DNA from: Thalassia testudinum
Taxonomy: Eukaryota > Streptophyta > Magnoliopsida > Alismatales > Hydrocharitaceae
Assembly: GCA_037157565.1 (NCBI GenBank)
Contig: JAZHRO010000003.1
Coordinates: 66,590,501-66,654,500 of the forward strand
Direction of reading: 5' to 3'
DNA: 64,000 nt
The stretch's first letter is position 1, and each line of letters starts with the position of its first letter. Shown in pieces: positions 30,742 to 44,040 of this stretch. The position numbers were made by a program, and so were the translations under genes. The notes beneath the pieces were generated by a model, which ran no database searches, was not told the origin of the DNA, and saw only the letters and a program-made list of their open reading frames with translations.

Positions 30742-32173
30742 TGATGTAAACACATTTACACTACTTAAGATGTCTCTTTATTCATGTTCTTAAGCATTGG
30801 ATTGCATTACATGCTATAAATATTGCATAACATGCATCATCTTGCATTTAGAGTAGTTTGAATAAAATGGAGGTTAATTTTCTACTTTTTGTGCTTGGAT
30901 AGGGCAAACATTTTATCGGGGCCTCGGATCGAAGATCCAACTGTACAGATGTGATCAGGGCGACGATTGGAGTTCAACGACACCAAGATCGCCCTAATCA
31001 GGCATCTGTAGCATCAGATAGTGACTGGGAACATAGAAGATCAAGGGCTAAGACGGTGTAAATCCACACTTCAAACGAAAAATCCGACCGCACGGATGGA
31101 TTTGGATTGGCGATTGCAGCCTAACGATGCAAAAATCAAGTCAATTCGACACCCGTGGCACCATCTACATCATCCAGAAGATGGACGGCCACGATGGCAC
31201 CACGTGGTGCCATCTCGGCCGCCCAATCACCTCACGCAACCGCTGAAGCCCCCGCATCCGCCCTTCCCCTGTCGTTGGATCAAGATCCAACAGCTGTGGA
31301 TGTGGCGCATTAAATTGTCCGCGCGACCTTCACGACTATGTAGCGCAGCGGAGATGACGCTGCAGGCAAAGGAGAGGTCGCGGGGTCGAGCCCCCATGAG
31401 CCTCAAATCAGGCGCGGGCGAGCGGGCGCATGGAGCGTCAGATTGTGATCCAATGGTAGTGCATGCCCGATAGCGTCCATGCGCTATTGCCCCCGCGGTG
31501 AGTACACAGCATCGCACGTGGGCAGGCGCCTAGCGAGGTGGGCCAAGGAGCAATTTAAGCCATCAGATCTCGCGATCGGATAGCTGAGGACGGTTGAACG
31601 TGCGAAAGCGTTGTGTGCATGGGCAAGCGAGCTAGCATGTGCGTGCCTCCCACTACACCCACGTATAGACCTTTAGCAATGGTTTTATCCATCACTAATG
31701 GTCCTGAATTAATGCTTTTAAAGATGTAATGACCAAATTGCCCCCACTCCTTGCAACTCTAAAAGGAGACCCCCTCCACATGAAATTCTCATCCCTTCCT
31801 TCTTTTCTCTACCTCTCCAAAGCTCAAGAGAAGCTTGTCCCACACCCGGGATGCTCCTCGCAAGATAAAGTCAAAATTTTCGTCCCCGTTCGGAAGTGGA
31901 TCCCATGACGATGACGATGTGTTGCCCCGTTCCCGTTCTTCTACTTCGTTCTCCTCCATTCTACTCCACTCTCCTTCATCCAGGTGTCATCCCGTCCGGG
32001 TCATCCTCCAAGCGATCGTCGAGGAGGATAACTTCTCTCTCAAATTCTTCTTTACAGCTTTCTAGTGTAGAATTTTCCTGCTTTCTAGTGTAGTTGATTT
32101 TCCGCCTTCTAGTGTAATTTTTATTTGGTTTCATTGTATAAATATTTTGAATTATTGAACTTTTGCACACTTT
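30742..32173 (+). mobile_element. E-type LTR, long plus-strand segment (S4)
   Basis: Starts TGATGTAAACAC and runs through the GC-rich core (about 31200-31620) and the TTTCTAGTGTAG repeats. It stops about 250 bp short of the LTR end, at the switch to inverted segment S5. The related LTR J (35411-37173) shares the GGATCGAAGATCCAACTGTAC-type block. Confidence 0.7.
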
Positions 32174-33031
32174 CAGCTATCCTCAGCCATCCAATCGCGA
32201 GATCGGACAACTTAAATCGCACCTTTGCCCACCTTGCTGTGCGCCCACCCGTGTGTAATGCTGCGTCCTCACTACGGGTTCAATAGCGCGTGGGTGCTAT
32301 CGAGCGCACGTTGCCGTTGGATTGCGATCTAACGCTTCACAGGTCCTCTCACCCACGCCTGATTTGAGGCTTGCGGGGGCTCGACCCCGCGACCTCTCCT
32401 TCGCCCGCAGCGTCATCTCCGCTGCCCTACACAGTCGATAAGGTCGCGCGAACGATTTAAGGTGCTGCATCCACAACCGTTGGATCTTGATCCAACAGCG
32501 GGGGAAGGGTCGATGCGGGGGCTTCAGTGGTTGCGTGCGGCAATTGGGTGGTCGAGAAGGCACCACGTGGCGTCATCTTGGCCATCCATCTTCTGGATGA
32601 TGTAGATGGTGCCACGAGTGTTGGATTGACTCGATTTTTGCGTCGTTATGCTGCAATCGTCGATCTGAATCCATCCATGCGGTTGGATTTGTCATTTGAA
32701 GTGTGGATTTACCTCATATTAGCCCTTGATCTTCTAGGGTTCCCCAATCACTATCTGATGCTACAGATGCCTCATTAGGGCAATCTTGGAGTCGTTGAAC
32801 TCCAATTGTCGCCCTAACCACATTTGTACTGTTGGATCTTTGATCTGAGGCCCCGATAAAAGGTTTGCCTTGTCCAAGCACATAAAAGGAGACAATTAAT
32901 CACCATTTTATTCAAACTACTCTAAATACAAGATGGTGCATGTTATGCAATATTTATAGCATGCAATGCAATCTGATGCTTAAGAACATGCACAAATAGA
33001 CGTCTTAAGTAGTGTAAATGTGTTTACATCA
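32174..33031 (-). mobile_element. E-type LTR, inverted 5' half (S5)
   Basis: Minus-strand LTR from its TGATGTAAACA start at 33031 down to about LTR base 855, joined there to S4. It contains one AGACGTCT box (32999-33006) near its start. It interrupts the tail of element G at 33032. Confidence 0.7.
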
Positions 33032-34329
33032 CTCACACTTTTTTCTTTTTTGAGATCGCAAATCTTATTGGATTCTGTAAATATACTCAATGTTGGGTGA
33101 CCTCACATGACATTCACACATTAATTTGAGTCCTAATAACCCTATAACTAAGTCAAAATTCCTTAGCTAGTTTCCGGGCCATCAAAAATGCTAAAAAAGT
33201 TGGTATGGATCATATTTAGTGGATCACAATGGGTGTTTTCGTTGCCTACATGATATTGACACATGATGAAATCGACATGAAGTCATAGCTATAAACTCGA
33301 ACATTTTTTTTCTTGTTTCTTTTCTCTTTTTCTCTTTTTTTTCATTTTTTTCACATATTTGTTAGTATAAATATATTTTTTTTTCTCTCTATTTTTATTT
33401 TTTATCTGCCGACACAACACGATGAAAACTTAATTTTATTCATGAGGCATTATTGGGGATGACGATGTTCAAGAGGATTTTGTGTAGCTTATTTAGTGGA
33501 AGTGCCTACTCTGAACACTGGGATGGGATGGATTGGATAAGCGTATTTCTGACCTTTGGAACTAATACTCTCCTTTAGCTGAGGATTCTATGAAGGACTA
33601 TCGTAACCATCCACCATAGTCATAGTTTTATTAGAACTCAATCTCCATGTATCTGCCTTATTTGGTGACTGTCATGAATTCACACAATGTCCACACGCAA
33701 GAACAGAGTGCGAAGACTATGCCTAACTATGAGGTATCATCATCTAATTATCTAAAGCTTAAGAGTCCTTGCACTAAACTTAGCACACTAGTAGTCACTC
33801 TACTTTCACCTTACAAATGTTTGGTGGATCTAATCGAAGATAGGTTGCTTAACTCCCTACTAACAATCCAAGGGTTTGGGAAGAGAAGCAATGCTTCTCA
33901 GAAAAGGTCTCTTGCTTTTCTTAAAAGATCCATTACCCAATCCACGTGCAAGTGAAGTAAATGTACTAGATTCTAAACTAAGAAACAATTTAACAAGAAA
34001 ATCTTTAATGAAACCTCCTTGATAAAAAACTTTTGCTAGGGCCTAACCAATTCAGCTAAAGAAAATAAAAGGATTTTTTTTTTCTTCCTCTTCTATGTTT
34101 CTTTTCTTTTACTAATGCACCTAACATAAATTCATGAATACTACCTAAGAAAGATCAAAAATGCAAAATGCACCCCTTATGCCAAAATCCTATAATGTCC
34201 TCATTGTAAAATTAAAATAGAGGGAGAAAGGAAAGAAAACACCTAATGAAGGCATTATTTTCGATGTTGGGTTGCCTCCCAACAAGGGCTGCATTTTCTG
34301 TCAGTAGTCAGACTTAAAGGGAACCTGCA
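33032..34329 (-). other. Tail of element G, truncated
   Basis: The minus strand matches the F tail (about 53140-54300): GGGAGGCAACCCA near 34268, the internal PPT-like tract at 34171-34182 (GGCATAAGGGGTG), and CAAACCCTTGGAT near 33870. Its PPT and 3' LTR are missing to the left. The frame at 33647-33955 runs antisense and is not supported. Confidence 0.65.
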
Positions 34330-35410
34330 AGTCTGTTTCCAAATAGATAGAACTAGGCACTCAAAATATGCATAAAATCACAAGCTTATAGCCACAAATG
34401 TTGGCAAGCTGATGATGTAGCATTATCCCAAATGCTTACGAGAACACATGATAATTGACAACCTCGCAAGCTACCTGTAGAGGTCTAGAAAGAAGAGTAA
34501 TAAAAGAAGGGACCTCTTCAAATAGGAGTAGAGGATAACAAGGGTCCTCCAAAGCAGGAAGGGTTTTAAAAGATATATTTATAAGTATGTCAGACCCTTA
34601 AATGGCGAGAGTAAAAATATAAGCATCAATCCAAACTTACCATTCTACCAGAGGATGTACTGGCCTGGTATGCTCCCCAAAAATAATGCATGTGAGTAGA
34701 GACTTAAGCCAAGGATAAGATAAGTAGTCTATAGTTTGGTTAAGTGATTGGGTGGTAATGATTAAGTCCAATGAGGGCTTAGTTTCTTCAGATTCCATTC
34801 CCAACAATCAATCTTGTTTTTCATCCACATCCTTAAATAACTTCATTGCTTGTACAAACTCTAACTGCTCCACTACAATAGATGAGTCATGCATAGTATT
34901 CATCATCTTATTATCATAAGTAGACTCATAACCAACATGCTTTGACGACTGTGAGGTCTTATAGGAAGTAGCAAAATCATAATTATCATTAAGTCCATCC
35001 TCGAGTCTTTTCTCGTCAATTACATCTTTTCCAGGGGCTTTATGTGATATATCGCTAAACACTGTCGCTACTTCATTATCTTTTATATCTATAGGAGGAG
35101 GATCATTCTCAATATTATATGAATGGAGAAAGCCTATATTACTCAATTCTTTGTTCTTCTCAGGGCATAAATCCTGAACTGATACATATTGGCCCTGAGA
35201 GTCTTTCCTAGGCTCCTCAATCTTATGTTCATCCTCCACCAACTTAGACTCCGTATCTTCCCAATTTCGGGGGGGGGGGGTGATTTTCAAAATCACAACT
35301 AAGGAGGAATCCAGATTTTAGTAGATCATTAATATCCTCATGGGGTAAGTCCTCAAATAGCACATAATTCCGCTGAGATTCACTCTAAATTCGAGGTCTA
35401 CGTTCCTCCT
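34330..35410 (-). pseudogene. C-terminal part of the unknown ORF in element G
   Basis: Homologous to the second half of the protein at 3249-5207. Visible pieces: SESQRNYVLFEDLPHEDIN; then KDSQGQYVSVQDLCPEKNKE (a third module copy); then the WIDAYIF...LEDPCYPLL and LHHQLANICGY regions. The longest open part is 34808-35296; downstream there are in-frame stops. A frameshift coincides with the 12-base G run at 35269-35280. The ORF is interrupted upstream by LTR J. Confidence 0.7.
35269..35280. repeat. G12 homopolymer inside the G-element ORF
   Basis: Run of 12 G on the plus strand (poly-Pro codons on the minus strand). The two sides of the run are in different frames relative to homologues, so its length decides whether this part of the ORF is broken. 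It may be a real slip or a sequence error. Confidence 0.6.
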
Positions 35411-37173
35411 TTGTGTAATTCATGTGCATACATCTAATTAGCCTAAAATGTCTATTTATGCATGTTTTTAGTGTCGTAGAAGCATCATGCGTTATAAATA
35501 TTTCATAACATTCATCATCATAAATTTAGGTCAAATTGTATAGTAATTTGCTCTTTTTGTGGTCAGCGATATGGCAATATTTATCAGGGCCTCGGATTGA
35601 AGATCCAACTGTACGAAGCTGATCAGGGCAATGATCTGAGTCCAATGACTCCGAGATCACCCCAATTGAACTTCTGTAGTATCAGACTCAGTCCAAGCAG
35701 GATCATAGGTCAAGGGATAAAGTGGTGTAAAATCTGAACTTCAGATGACAAATTCAACCACACGAATGGGTTTCGATCGATGATTGCAACCCAATGGAAT
35801 AAAAATCAGTCCAATCCAACATCTGTGGCACCATCAACAAGTCAGAAAAAATGGACGGCTATGATGACACCATGTGGATCCATCACAGCTGCCCAACACC
35901 CCCAGCCACCTCCTCCTCATCAAAGGTAGTGCGATCTCGACCGTTGGATCTTAATCCAATGGTCGTGACTGTGCGACCCATAAAACGTAAGCATAACACA
36001 AACTCAAGCACAACGCGTTGGTTTAGAGGACGTCCATGAATAGGGAGGCACGATTTCGAGCCCCACCTCTCCTAAAATCAGGTAAAGGAGTGGGCACGGC
36101 TAAATTTAGCCATTGGATGCAACGCAGACAGCTGATCGAATGAAGACGTGGTGCAACATCGAGCGCTGGATGCACATGCGGGTGATGACGTGCTATCTAA
36201 CACACGATCGCATGCGAGCGTTGTGTGCATGTGAAGATGATGAGGCATGCATGGTATTAATGCCGTCCGATCTCTTGATAGGATGGCTAAGATTGTGAGA
36301 ACCTGGTAGGCATGCCTAATGCATGAAGATCAGGCAGCGTCTTTGTGGCACATTGGGGATGCTTGGATCAGAGGAGAACGATGAAGATCAAGGTGTGGCT
36401 TCAGCAATGTGGGGGCTTCAACACATGAACATCCATCATTAACGACCCTACCATCAATTTCAAGCCTTCAAATGACCTTTTTGCCCCCATGTATGCAACT
36501 ATATAAATGACCCTACATCCCCCTTTGTAAACCATCCCTTCCATCATCTCTCTCCCTCTCTAGGAGATAAGAACTCAAGTTCTAAAGCTTGATCTAGTTC
36601 CCCCAAGCTACGGGAAGCTCCACGAGAGTTAAAAACAAAATTTTCCACCTCTTACGCCCTTCGCAGAGCTCTCATCAGCCATCTTCTCACCCCCATTTCA
36701 GAATTGGATCCTGCAACTCATCCCTGATTCTTCCCAATTTGTCCTCTGTCCTCCGTCTTCGCTCTTCTTCTTCCAAGCGTCATCCATCCGAATCGTCCTC
36801 TAAGCAACCATTGAGGGGGATAACTCCTCACCCCCTTCACTTTATCAGTTTCAAGATTAGATTTTTCACTTTCTAGTTGCAGCTGTAATGACATTACTTT
36901 TATTATAAAAGTTGTTTCTCTCTCTAGTTTTATTGTTTATATTGCAAGTAGGATAGCATCACTATGAGTGCCTCTTTTATAAACAAAAATTATAAAAAAA
37001 TATAACTGTGGATTTAGAATCAACATAGCATCCCTGTGTTTGACCCGGGACACATTCTAAGTTTCAAAAAAAAAATATCTGATTGATGGATTTTCTCGCA
37101 AAGTGCACTATGACGATAGGGTCTTCTATACGTAAATATTTTTGCTATGAAATTCTGCACTATCAGTCATCAT
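35411..37173 (+). mobile_element. Solo LTR J (E-related) inside the G ORF
   Basis: About 1.76 kb with an E-like order of blocks (ATGTCTATTTATGCATG, GCCTCGGATTGAAGATCC, a GC-rich middle, a TATA box CTATATAAATG at 36499-36509). It separates codons that are contiguous in homologues: GHKEPILEEDD on the right and RPRI-SESQR on the left. CCTCCT is present at both edges (35405-35410, 37174-37179) and may be the target duplication. The exact ends are uncertain because clean TG/CA termini are not seen. Short frames inside are not supported. Confidence 0.6.
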
Positions 37174-37435
37174 CCTCCTCTAAAATAGGCTCTTTGTGTC
37201 CTCGAGACCAAAATTCATCTAAATCTTGCCCTATGTTAGATACGTGTAAATCCTCAGAATGTTGTATGGTAGGTGTTGGTTCCCTACGTGGAGGATCAGG
37301 ATTAGGCTCACTAAGGGTAGAATGGGATTCCACAACAAGATCAATCATGGAAGTGGTATGAACAACACGACCTTGACTTAGGTCATCAAGGCTGAAAAAT
37401 ATGCTATCATTGGGATCAAGGTCCGCTAGATGTAC
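37174..37435 (-). pseudogene. Middle part of the unknown ORF in element G
   Basis: The minus strand reads LADLDPNDSIFFSLDDLSQG, then VVESHSTLSEPNPDPPRREP and TIQHSEDLHVSN, which parallels 51790-51990 of element F almost residue for residue. Upstream codons are at 44041 and beyond, on the other side of element H. Confidence 0.75.
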
Positions 37436-38890
37436 TGATGGGAACACCAACATGAGTCATAACTAGCTCAATTTGATATGATAATGCGAATAAAAGCTCC
37501 AACATATCGATCAGAAGATCTATTGGGTAGGTTGAATTATTTTTAGAAGAAAAGAAGGCTAGGTTATTTCTGTAATTTTATCATTAATTCATAAATATAG
37601 AATAACCATGGGGTATTTTAGGGGTTCATTAAGGGTCATATAGTTGTTAATGGTTAATAAACGAGTCCATGCAGAAAGAAAAGGGTTTTCACGCTTTTCG
37701 AGAATTAAATGATATCTAAAATCCTAAAAATAAACCCACTTAATCCATTAAGGTTTTAGTTAGGATAAAATTCATAGAAAAATATTTTCTAGGGTTTGGT
37801 ACCTTTAATTTGACCATCAGAACCCGTCTTAACCCAAAGTAGAGCCATAGACACATTATTACCCTAATTTGGGTTTTTGCATAAATTACCCAACCAAACT
37901 AGGTCAAAACCAAAATCCAACTTTACCATTGGATTACTTAGATCCAAGTTAGGTTTGTATCAACGCTTGGGGCTAATCTGAGATTATTTAGACCTAGTTT
38001 GCATTTTGACCCAAGTAGGATTTTCTTTATCTCAAATGGCCCGTCAGCTTTCAAATTCCTTACACAAAACTCCCAAATTTATCATCTTCTTTCTCAAAAT
38101 GGTCCCCGCCGCACAGAACTCCTAATCCTACAACTTCAACGGCAATCAATCAATGATTTCTCCTTGATTGGTTGATGAAACTTCCACAAAATGGTCCCTG
38201 CCCCACCATGCTCTCCATGCACGGGTCTCCTCCTCCAACAAGCCCAATAGGTCGATGGCTATTCTCCACCATCTGGCCATTGCTGGCCACCTCCGGTCAC
38301 TGCGTCACCACCATCGCGAAGCATGCGTTGAGGTGCACCACCCCGGTGACTCTCGCCGCCAACCATGCATGCCCATGCAAGCGAGGAAGAAAGAGGAGAA
38401 ATCCTCTATTTTCTCCTCAATTAATATTTACATTGAATGCCATTCCCATTTAGATATTAATATTTTATTCAGGAAGCATTTCATTGATGCACTTATAATT
38501 TCTTGAAATTACTTCACTTGAGTTATGTGTGTCATTTAACTTTGAATTTCAAATCAGATTTGGAGGCAAGTTGAATTTACATCAATGGCAATACACATGC
38601 TTCATATATGTATTTTTGGAGCTTCAATCCTGATGTGAAAATTGCATAAATAACCATAAACTTTTAAGGAAATTGCAAGCTCCATTTAAAATACCATATT
38701 CCTCGCATTAAAGTCGCGATAGTGTCTGCAAATAGTATATTCCTCTACTTGTGAATTTATTGGTCTATTCCTCCCTATGGATGCGACATCTTTATTATGC
38801 TTAAATTTGATATTTAGTTTTGATTGAGAGATTTTCGACCACATAAAACATGACATATCATTCTATTGCTATCATAAAGAAGCCAGAATC
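37436..38890 (+). mobile_element. 5' LTR of element H (diverged)
   Basis: Begins TGATGGGAACACCAACATGAG, as does the LTR at 41425. The first ~750 bp match 41425-42185 well, then the two LTRs diverge at CTTGATTG-TTGATGAA. The 3' part resembles F-type LTRs (CCTCTATTTTCTCCTCAATTA). The right end is uncertain; no primer site follows, so the 5' interior is deleted. The flanking base sets TGTAC (37431-37435) and GGTAC (44041-44045) agree in 4 of 5 positions. Confidence 0.6.
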
Positions 38891-38894
38891 TCTC

Positions 38895-39843
38895 CATCAA
38901 GCCACCGTGATATGATGCCATTATAGCTGATTTTCATATGCGACATCTTCGATATATAGGGGATTGATTTTATGGTACCCTTCCCTAAGTCAGAAGGATT
39001 GGAATACATTCTTCTCGCAATAGAGTACCTGTCCAAATGGTTCGAAGCCATCCCGACCTGAACCAACAATCATAAGTAATCAGATTCATTCACTAGAAGA
39101 TCTTTTGATGGTTCGGTGTCCCACGTGCTATTATCTCTAATGGAGGGACCCATTTCATGAATGCTCAGTTCAGGTCTCTGATGATCAAGTATGGGGTGTC
39201 ACACCAAATCTTGACTCCTTATCAACCCCAAACCAATAGACTAGCAGAGCTATTAAACTAGGAGATCAAGAAAATCCCTCAGGTCACTGTTTGGCCTGAC
39301 AATAAAGACTGGTCATCTCGACTTCCGGAAGCTTTGTGGGCCTAGAGGATGGCCCACAAGACCCAATTAGGTATGTCTCTATTCAACTTGGTGTACGGGA
39401 AGGCATGTCACCTCCTCGTCGAGATGGAGTATAAAGCCTATTGGGCAGTACGGAAGTGCAATCTTGATCTTTCCAAGGCTGGAACCCACTGACTACTTTA
39501 AATGAGTGAGATCGAGGAACTATGCAATGACATATATAAGAACTCACGAATTTACAAAGAATGGGCAAAAGCCTTCCATTACAAACACATATCCAGAAAG
39601 ATCTTTCATCCTAGTAAAAAGGTCCTACTCTTTGATGCCAAGCTGAAATTATTCCCAGGAAAACTTAGATCGAAATGGATTGAACCATACCTTGTCTGAT
39701 GTATTTTCAGAAATGGAGTCATCGAAATCAGTCAACCCAACCTTGATTTTAAACCTTTTATTGTGAATGGCCAGCAACTCAAGCTGTTCATTGAACTCAC
39801 TGATACAAACCTAGTTGAGGTATCTTTTGATCTCCATTCTCCT
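38895..39843 (+). pseudogene. pol: Integrase fragment of Athila-like element H
   Basis: Degenerate Gypsy integrase. [11 protein letters not shown] and [10 protein letters not shown] (core start); RAIISNGGTHFMN, where the catalytic Asp of the usual SDGG motif is Asn; YGVSHQILTPYQPQTNRLAEL with the expected Glu; then LVYGKACHLLVEMEYKAYWA and a C-terminal LFPGKLRSKWIEPYLV. Several in-frame stops (for example after LLN and LWA). It would have inserted cDNA into the genome; this copy cannot. Confidence 0.85.
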
Positions 39844-41424
39844 TGAGCCTATTGCGCCCGACTTATGGCATTAAACTCAGTGCTTAATAGGAAGCAACCC
39901 ATCATTTTCCTAAAACCCAAAGCCCTTTTTGACACTCCTCTTTACTGAACTCATATTGTACTTTAGCGTTTATCCATTAGTACAGTCGACTCCACCTCTG
40001 GTACTCATACTGGAGCTTGAAATCGTCCACAACAGACATCCCGACCCATCCACCCACCCTTTGACTCTGTTCTTATCTACGATCTAAGCTAAACTCAAAT
40101 CCACCTAATTTATAATGAGGACATTGCAAATTGTAGGCATGGGAGGCATTAAAGTGTAAAACACCATGATAATCAATTCACAATAAGGGTTTCACCAAAA
40201 AAAAAAAAGGTGAAGGAAGAAAGAGAGCCATTCTTGAAAAGGAGGGAAGAAAGGAAAGGAGCCAAAAAGATAAAGAAAGAAATTGAGTCCCTTCAAAATA
40301 ATATGGAACTTACCTAACTTATAGGTTGGATCGAATGATGAATTAAGACCTAAAGGGCAAAAACTTAAGGGATTAGTGGCAAATATCTACCTTAGGCCTC
40401 TGCGATCTATATTGGATTTAAACATTCATGTACTTGTCAAGATCCGTATTAATCCTCAAGAGGTTGGGGAAAATCAAAGCTTATGTATTAGGTCTAAGGC
40501 TCAGGGAGTATTCGGCCTTGTTAATTGACCTCTGGTTACCGAGACATGGTAACTTAAGCACCGTAAATCACAGATAGTCTAGTTCAGTGCACTTAAAAGG
40601 ATGAAATCATACCAAAGGGCATTTAATCTATTATGAAAATGGTCCTAAGATCAAGATTAGGAGAGGCTCGAAAACATAAGTTGATTTAGAGAAGTTCCCA
40701 TCATGAAGATGTAGAAAATTCTCCTAGAAGATGTGCAATAACATATCATCTCCTTGGTGCTTGTCCCCTAGGATATCTAAATATTCTAATGGGGCCATGT
40801 AAGCACCTTATGCTAGTTCTGATGGCATGGGCGACATTATCACGAAATGCCGATTGCTAGGGTTTGGATTTAGCTCTAGAATGCCATGGGCAGGATTATC
40901 TCGAAATCTTGAAAGCCAAGGTTCTGGGAGTTGCCATGGGTGGTGCTATCTCAAAGCATCGATTGCTACGGACTGTAAAAGGATTGATGGTGGGGACAAG
41001 GAATCCGATACGGACCTTGTTAGGGCTAATCCAAGGATGGATATAAGGAAAAATATAATGAAAAGAAAAGAGAGAGAAAGCTCTCCATAAATCAAATTCT
41101 CCTTCTATGTCTCTCTCAAATTGCACTAACAAATTGAACCTGGGATAACCGTGTTTCAAGCATAGGTGCTTTAACCGTTGGGTTCAATAAACCTTAGGTT
41201 AGTTCCTGCGGGCCTTAGAAACCTTCGTGGTAGACTAAGGCGAACGCTAGTTAGATCTGGATCTAGGCTGGCACTTGAGTACCTCTAGGTCTATTGTTGG
41301 TATTAAGATTTCATTCATAGATATGCGGCTTAGTAGGGCATCCTGACGGTTACATCTGACCTAGATAACTGGTTTGATTCATAAAATTTTGCTAAGGGAC
41401 TAGCAAAAGCTAGGCATGGGGGTA
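39844..41424 (+). other. Tail of element H with internal and terminal PPTs
   Basis: Non-coding. Order: TAGGAAGCAACCCATC (about 39890, diverged GGGAGGCAACCC motif), the internal PPT-like AGGCATGGGAGG (40135-40146), the TATCTCGAAG repeat block (about 40826-40985), a CTAGC...AGGCATGGGGGTA PPT (41412-41424). The same order is seen in B, which ties the unknown-ORF elements to the integrase-bearing lineage. The frame at 40827-41090 lies in the repeat block and is not supported. Confidence 0.65.
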
Positions 41425-44040
41425 TGATGGGAACACCAACATGAGCCATAAGTACCTCAATTTGATCTAATAAAGTCAATAAAAGCTCCTACATATCAAT
41501 CAGAAAGTCTATTGGGAAAGTTGAATTATTTCGAGAAGAAAATAAGAAGACTGGGTTATTTCAACAATTTAATGAGTAATTCATAAATATAGAATAACCA
41601 TGGGGTATTTCAAGGGTTCATCAAGGTTCATATAGTCATTAATGGTTAATAAAGGGGTCCATGCAGACAGAAAAGGGTTTTCACGCATTTCAAGAATTAA
41701 ATGACATCTGAAACCCTAAAAATAGAAAAGCTTAATCCACTGAGGTTATAGTTAGGATAAAATTCATCCAAACCCTCTAAAGTTCATAGACAAATATTCT
41801 CTAGGATTTAGTACCTTCAATGTGCCCATTAGAACCCGTCTTGACCCAAAAGGGAGGCACAGACAAACTATTACCCTAATTTGGGTTTTTGTGTAAATTA
41901 CCTAGACAAAGTAGGTTAAAACCAAAATCCAACTTCACCGTTGGATTCCTTTGGTCCAAATTAGGTTTGTATCAAAATCTAAGATTATTTAGACCTAATT
42001 TGCATTTTAGTCCAAGTCTGAATTTCTTTATCTCAAATGGCCCCTCAACTTTCAAATTCTTTACACAAAACCCCCCAACTTTATCATCTTCTTCTTCAAA
42101 AAGGTCCCCATCGCATAGAACTCCTAATCCTACAACCTCAGTGACAATCAATCAAGGATTTCCCCTTGATTGATTGATGAAGCTTCCTCAAATTTGAACC
42201 TAAGATTCCTCTTGAAATTCTCTTTCAATCAGACCGATTCTTGTGCTTCAACTCTTTCCCAATCTCTCATGCGAATGCTTGAGAGATTTGGGTTTCCTTT
42301 TTCTGATGAACCTTCCAAGCTTGAAATCTTGGCTTCCAAGCTCCAACTGACTCCCTGAGGCCTATATAAGGGTCCCCAGGACAAACCACTTTCCCTATGC
42401 CCGAATTCGACCCGAATTACCCTCGATTCCTCCTTCCTCTCCGATTGAATAGCTTCTCGATGTCTGGCAATCTCCTCTAACTCCATCCTTCATCTACTCA
42501 CAATACCGATGATAGATTCATCTTCCTCATCTTCTTCCATGTTGTGCCGTACCAGCCGACACCTCTCCCTCTGTCTTCCTCGTCGTTTCCTACTCATCGG
42601 AGCGCCTTCTTCCTCAACGCTGACCACACCACAATCGGCATCTCCTCTACTCCCCGTCGTCTGCCAACCACCTAGATAAGTTCCCTAACTCCTCTACTTC
42701 ACACACACATCAACCCTGTTTCAACTGTCGACTCACTCTCACACCCCCCGTATTCCACCTTGTCGACATGCCTCCGACGAGTTAGCACGGCTACCATGCC
42801 CCACCAAATTGGCCGCCGCTCATCCCTACAACTCCACCTCAATCCCAGGAGCAAAAGCCCTAACTTTGTTAGGTTGATTGCCCCTCCTTACCACCTACCA
42901 AACAAACACACTTCCTCTGGCCTTCTCCGCCTCCATCCGATTGCCACACTCACTCTCACATCAAGAAACCACCACCACCACGTTCGTCGTGCTCTAGCGA
43001 ACCTTTTGAACTGTTTTAACATTGTTGAAAGACCATCTTCTTGATTTCAGGTATAGGACCTGTCGCACCATTGTTGGAGCTTCCTTACGAAGCTCCAGAC
43101 CCTGTTATTGATGTCCTTGCTCCAAGTGCACCCTCTAGGCAGAGCGAACTGACCCCAAGAAGTTGTCCTGGTCCTCAATTAGAGTTTCCAGCTATGAGAG
43201 CATGCCCAATTGGAGTATCAGGCATCCGCAGCCATACTCAAAGAGGAGTGTTGGTTTGTTCCCACATAGGTGGGAGAAAGATCAACAACAGCACATAAAA
43301 GGAATTTCTACTTCAGCCTTATCGCCTCAAGTAACATGAGGGTGTGGTCCTCCTTACCCGCACTTCCCAATTTGACTAACCCACTCCCATACCTTCGCTA
43401 CTACCCACACCAGTAGCCCTAGTCCGGGTTACGCAGATCCCTGAAACCTGATTGCCTGAGCATATGACTAGACATTAAGAAAGCGAAGTGGAAGAGGGAA
43501 AGAGTGTGGGGTAAGGGTGGTTTGTTCGCACAGGCACTTGTAAGACACTTAGTTGTGAGGAGAAGAAAGACCAAGAAGAGTAGAGTGGAGAAAGAAAGGG
43601 AAGAGGAAAGGAGACAAAACAGAGCAGACGAAGAAGTATAGTGTGTTGGCACTGTAGCAGTGGACACTTAAGCCATCTGGTTAAAGATTCTGTCATTTGA
43701 TTTGCTTGATAGGAAGTGCACTGTCCACTTGGTTTGAATTGTTTACATTATTTGAATATTTACTATTATTGTATAAGGGTAATTGGTGTTTCAAATCACC
43801 ATTTTACCCTATTATTTTTGTACATTGGTACTTGAATTCTTGATACAACATTCCGAATTATGTTTTGGTTGAAATTATTCATATCTTTGATTCAAATTGT
43901 GATCTTGAGATTTATTGCAATACTTGCTCCCCATGTTTGACCTCAGATTTCTTTTAAGCTATAAATTATATCAATTTTCATGATTTATTGGCTATACTAC
44001 AGCGCAATGACTTTTAAAATACGGATTTATCGCATCAACA
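41425..44040 (+). mobile_element. 3' LTR of element H, about 2.6 kb
   Basis: Starts TGATGGGAACACC after the PPT and ends ...CGCATCAACA at 44040. A TATA box (CCTATATAAGGG, 42361-42372) lies about 940 bp in. Frames of 60-110 codons within it (41889-43298) have no homologue in the other LTR and are not supported. Confidence 0.65.
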
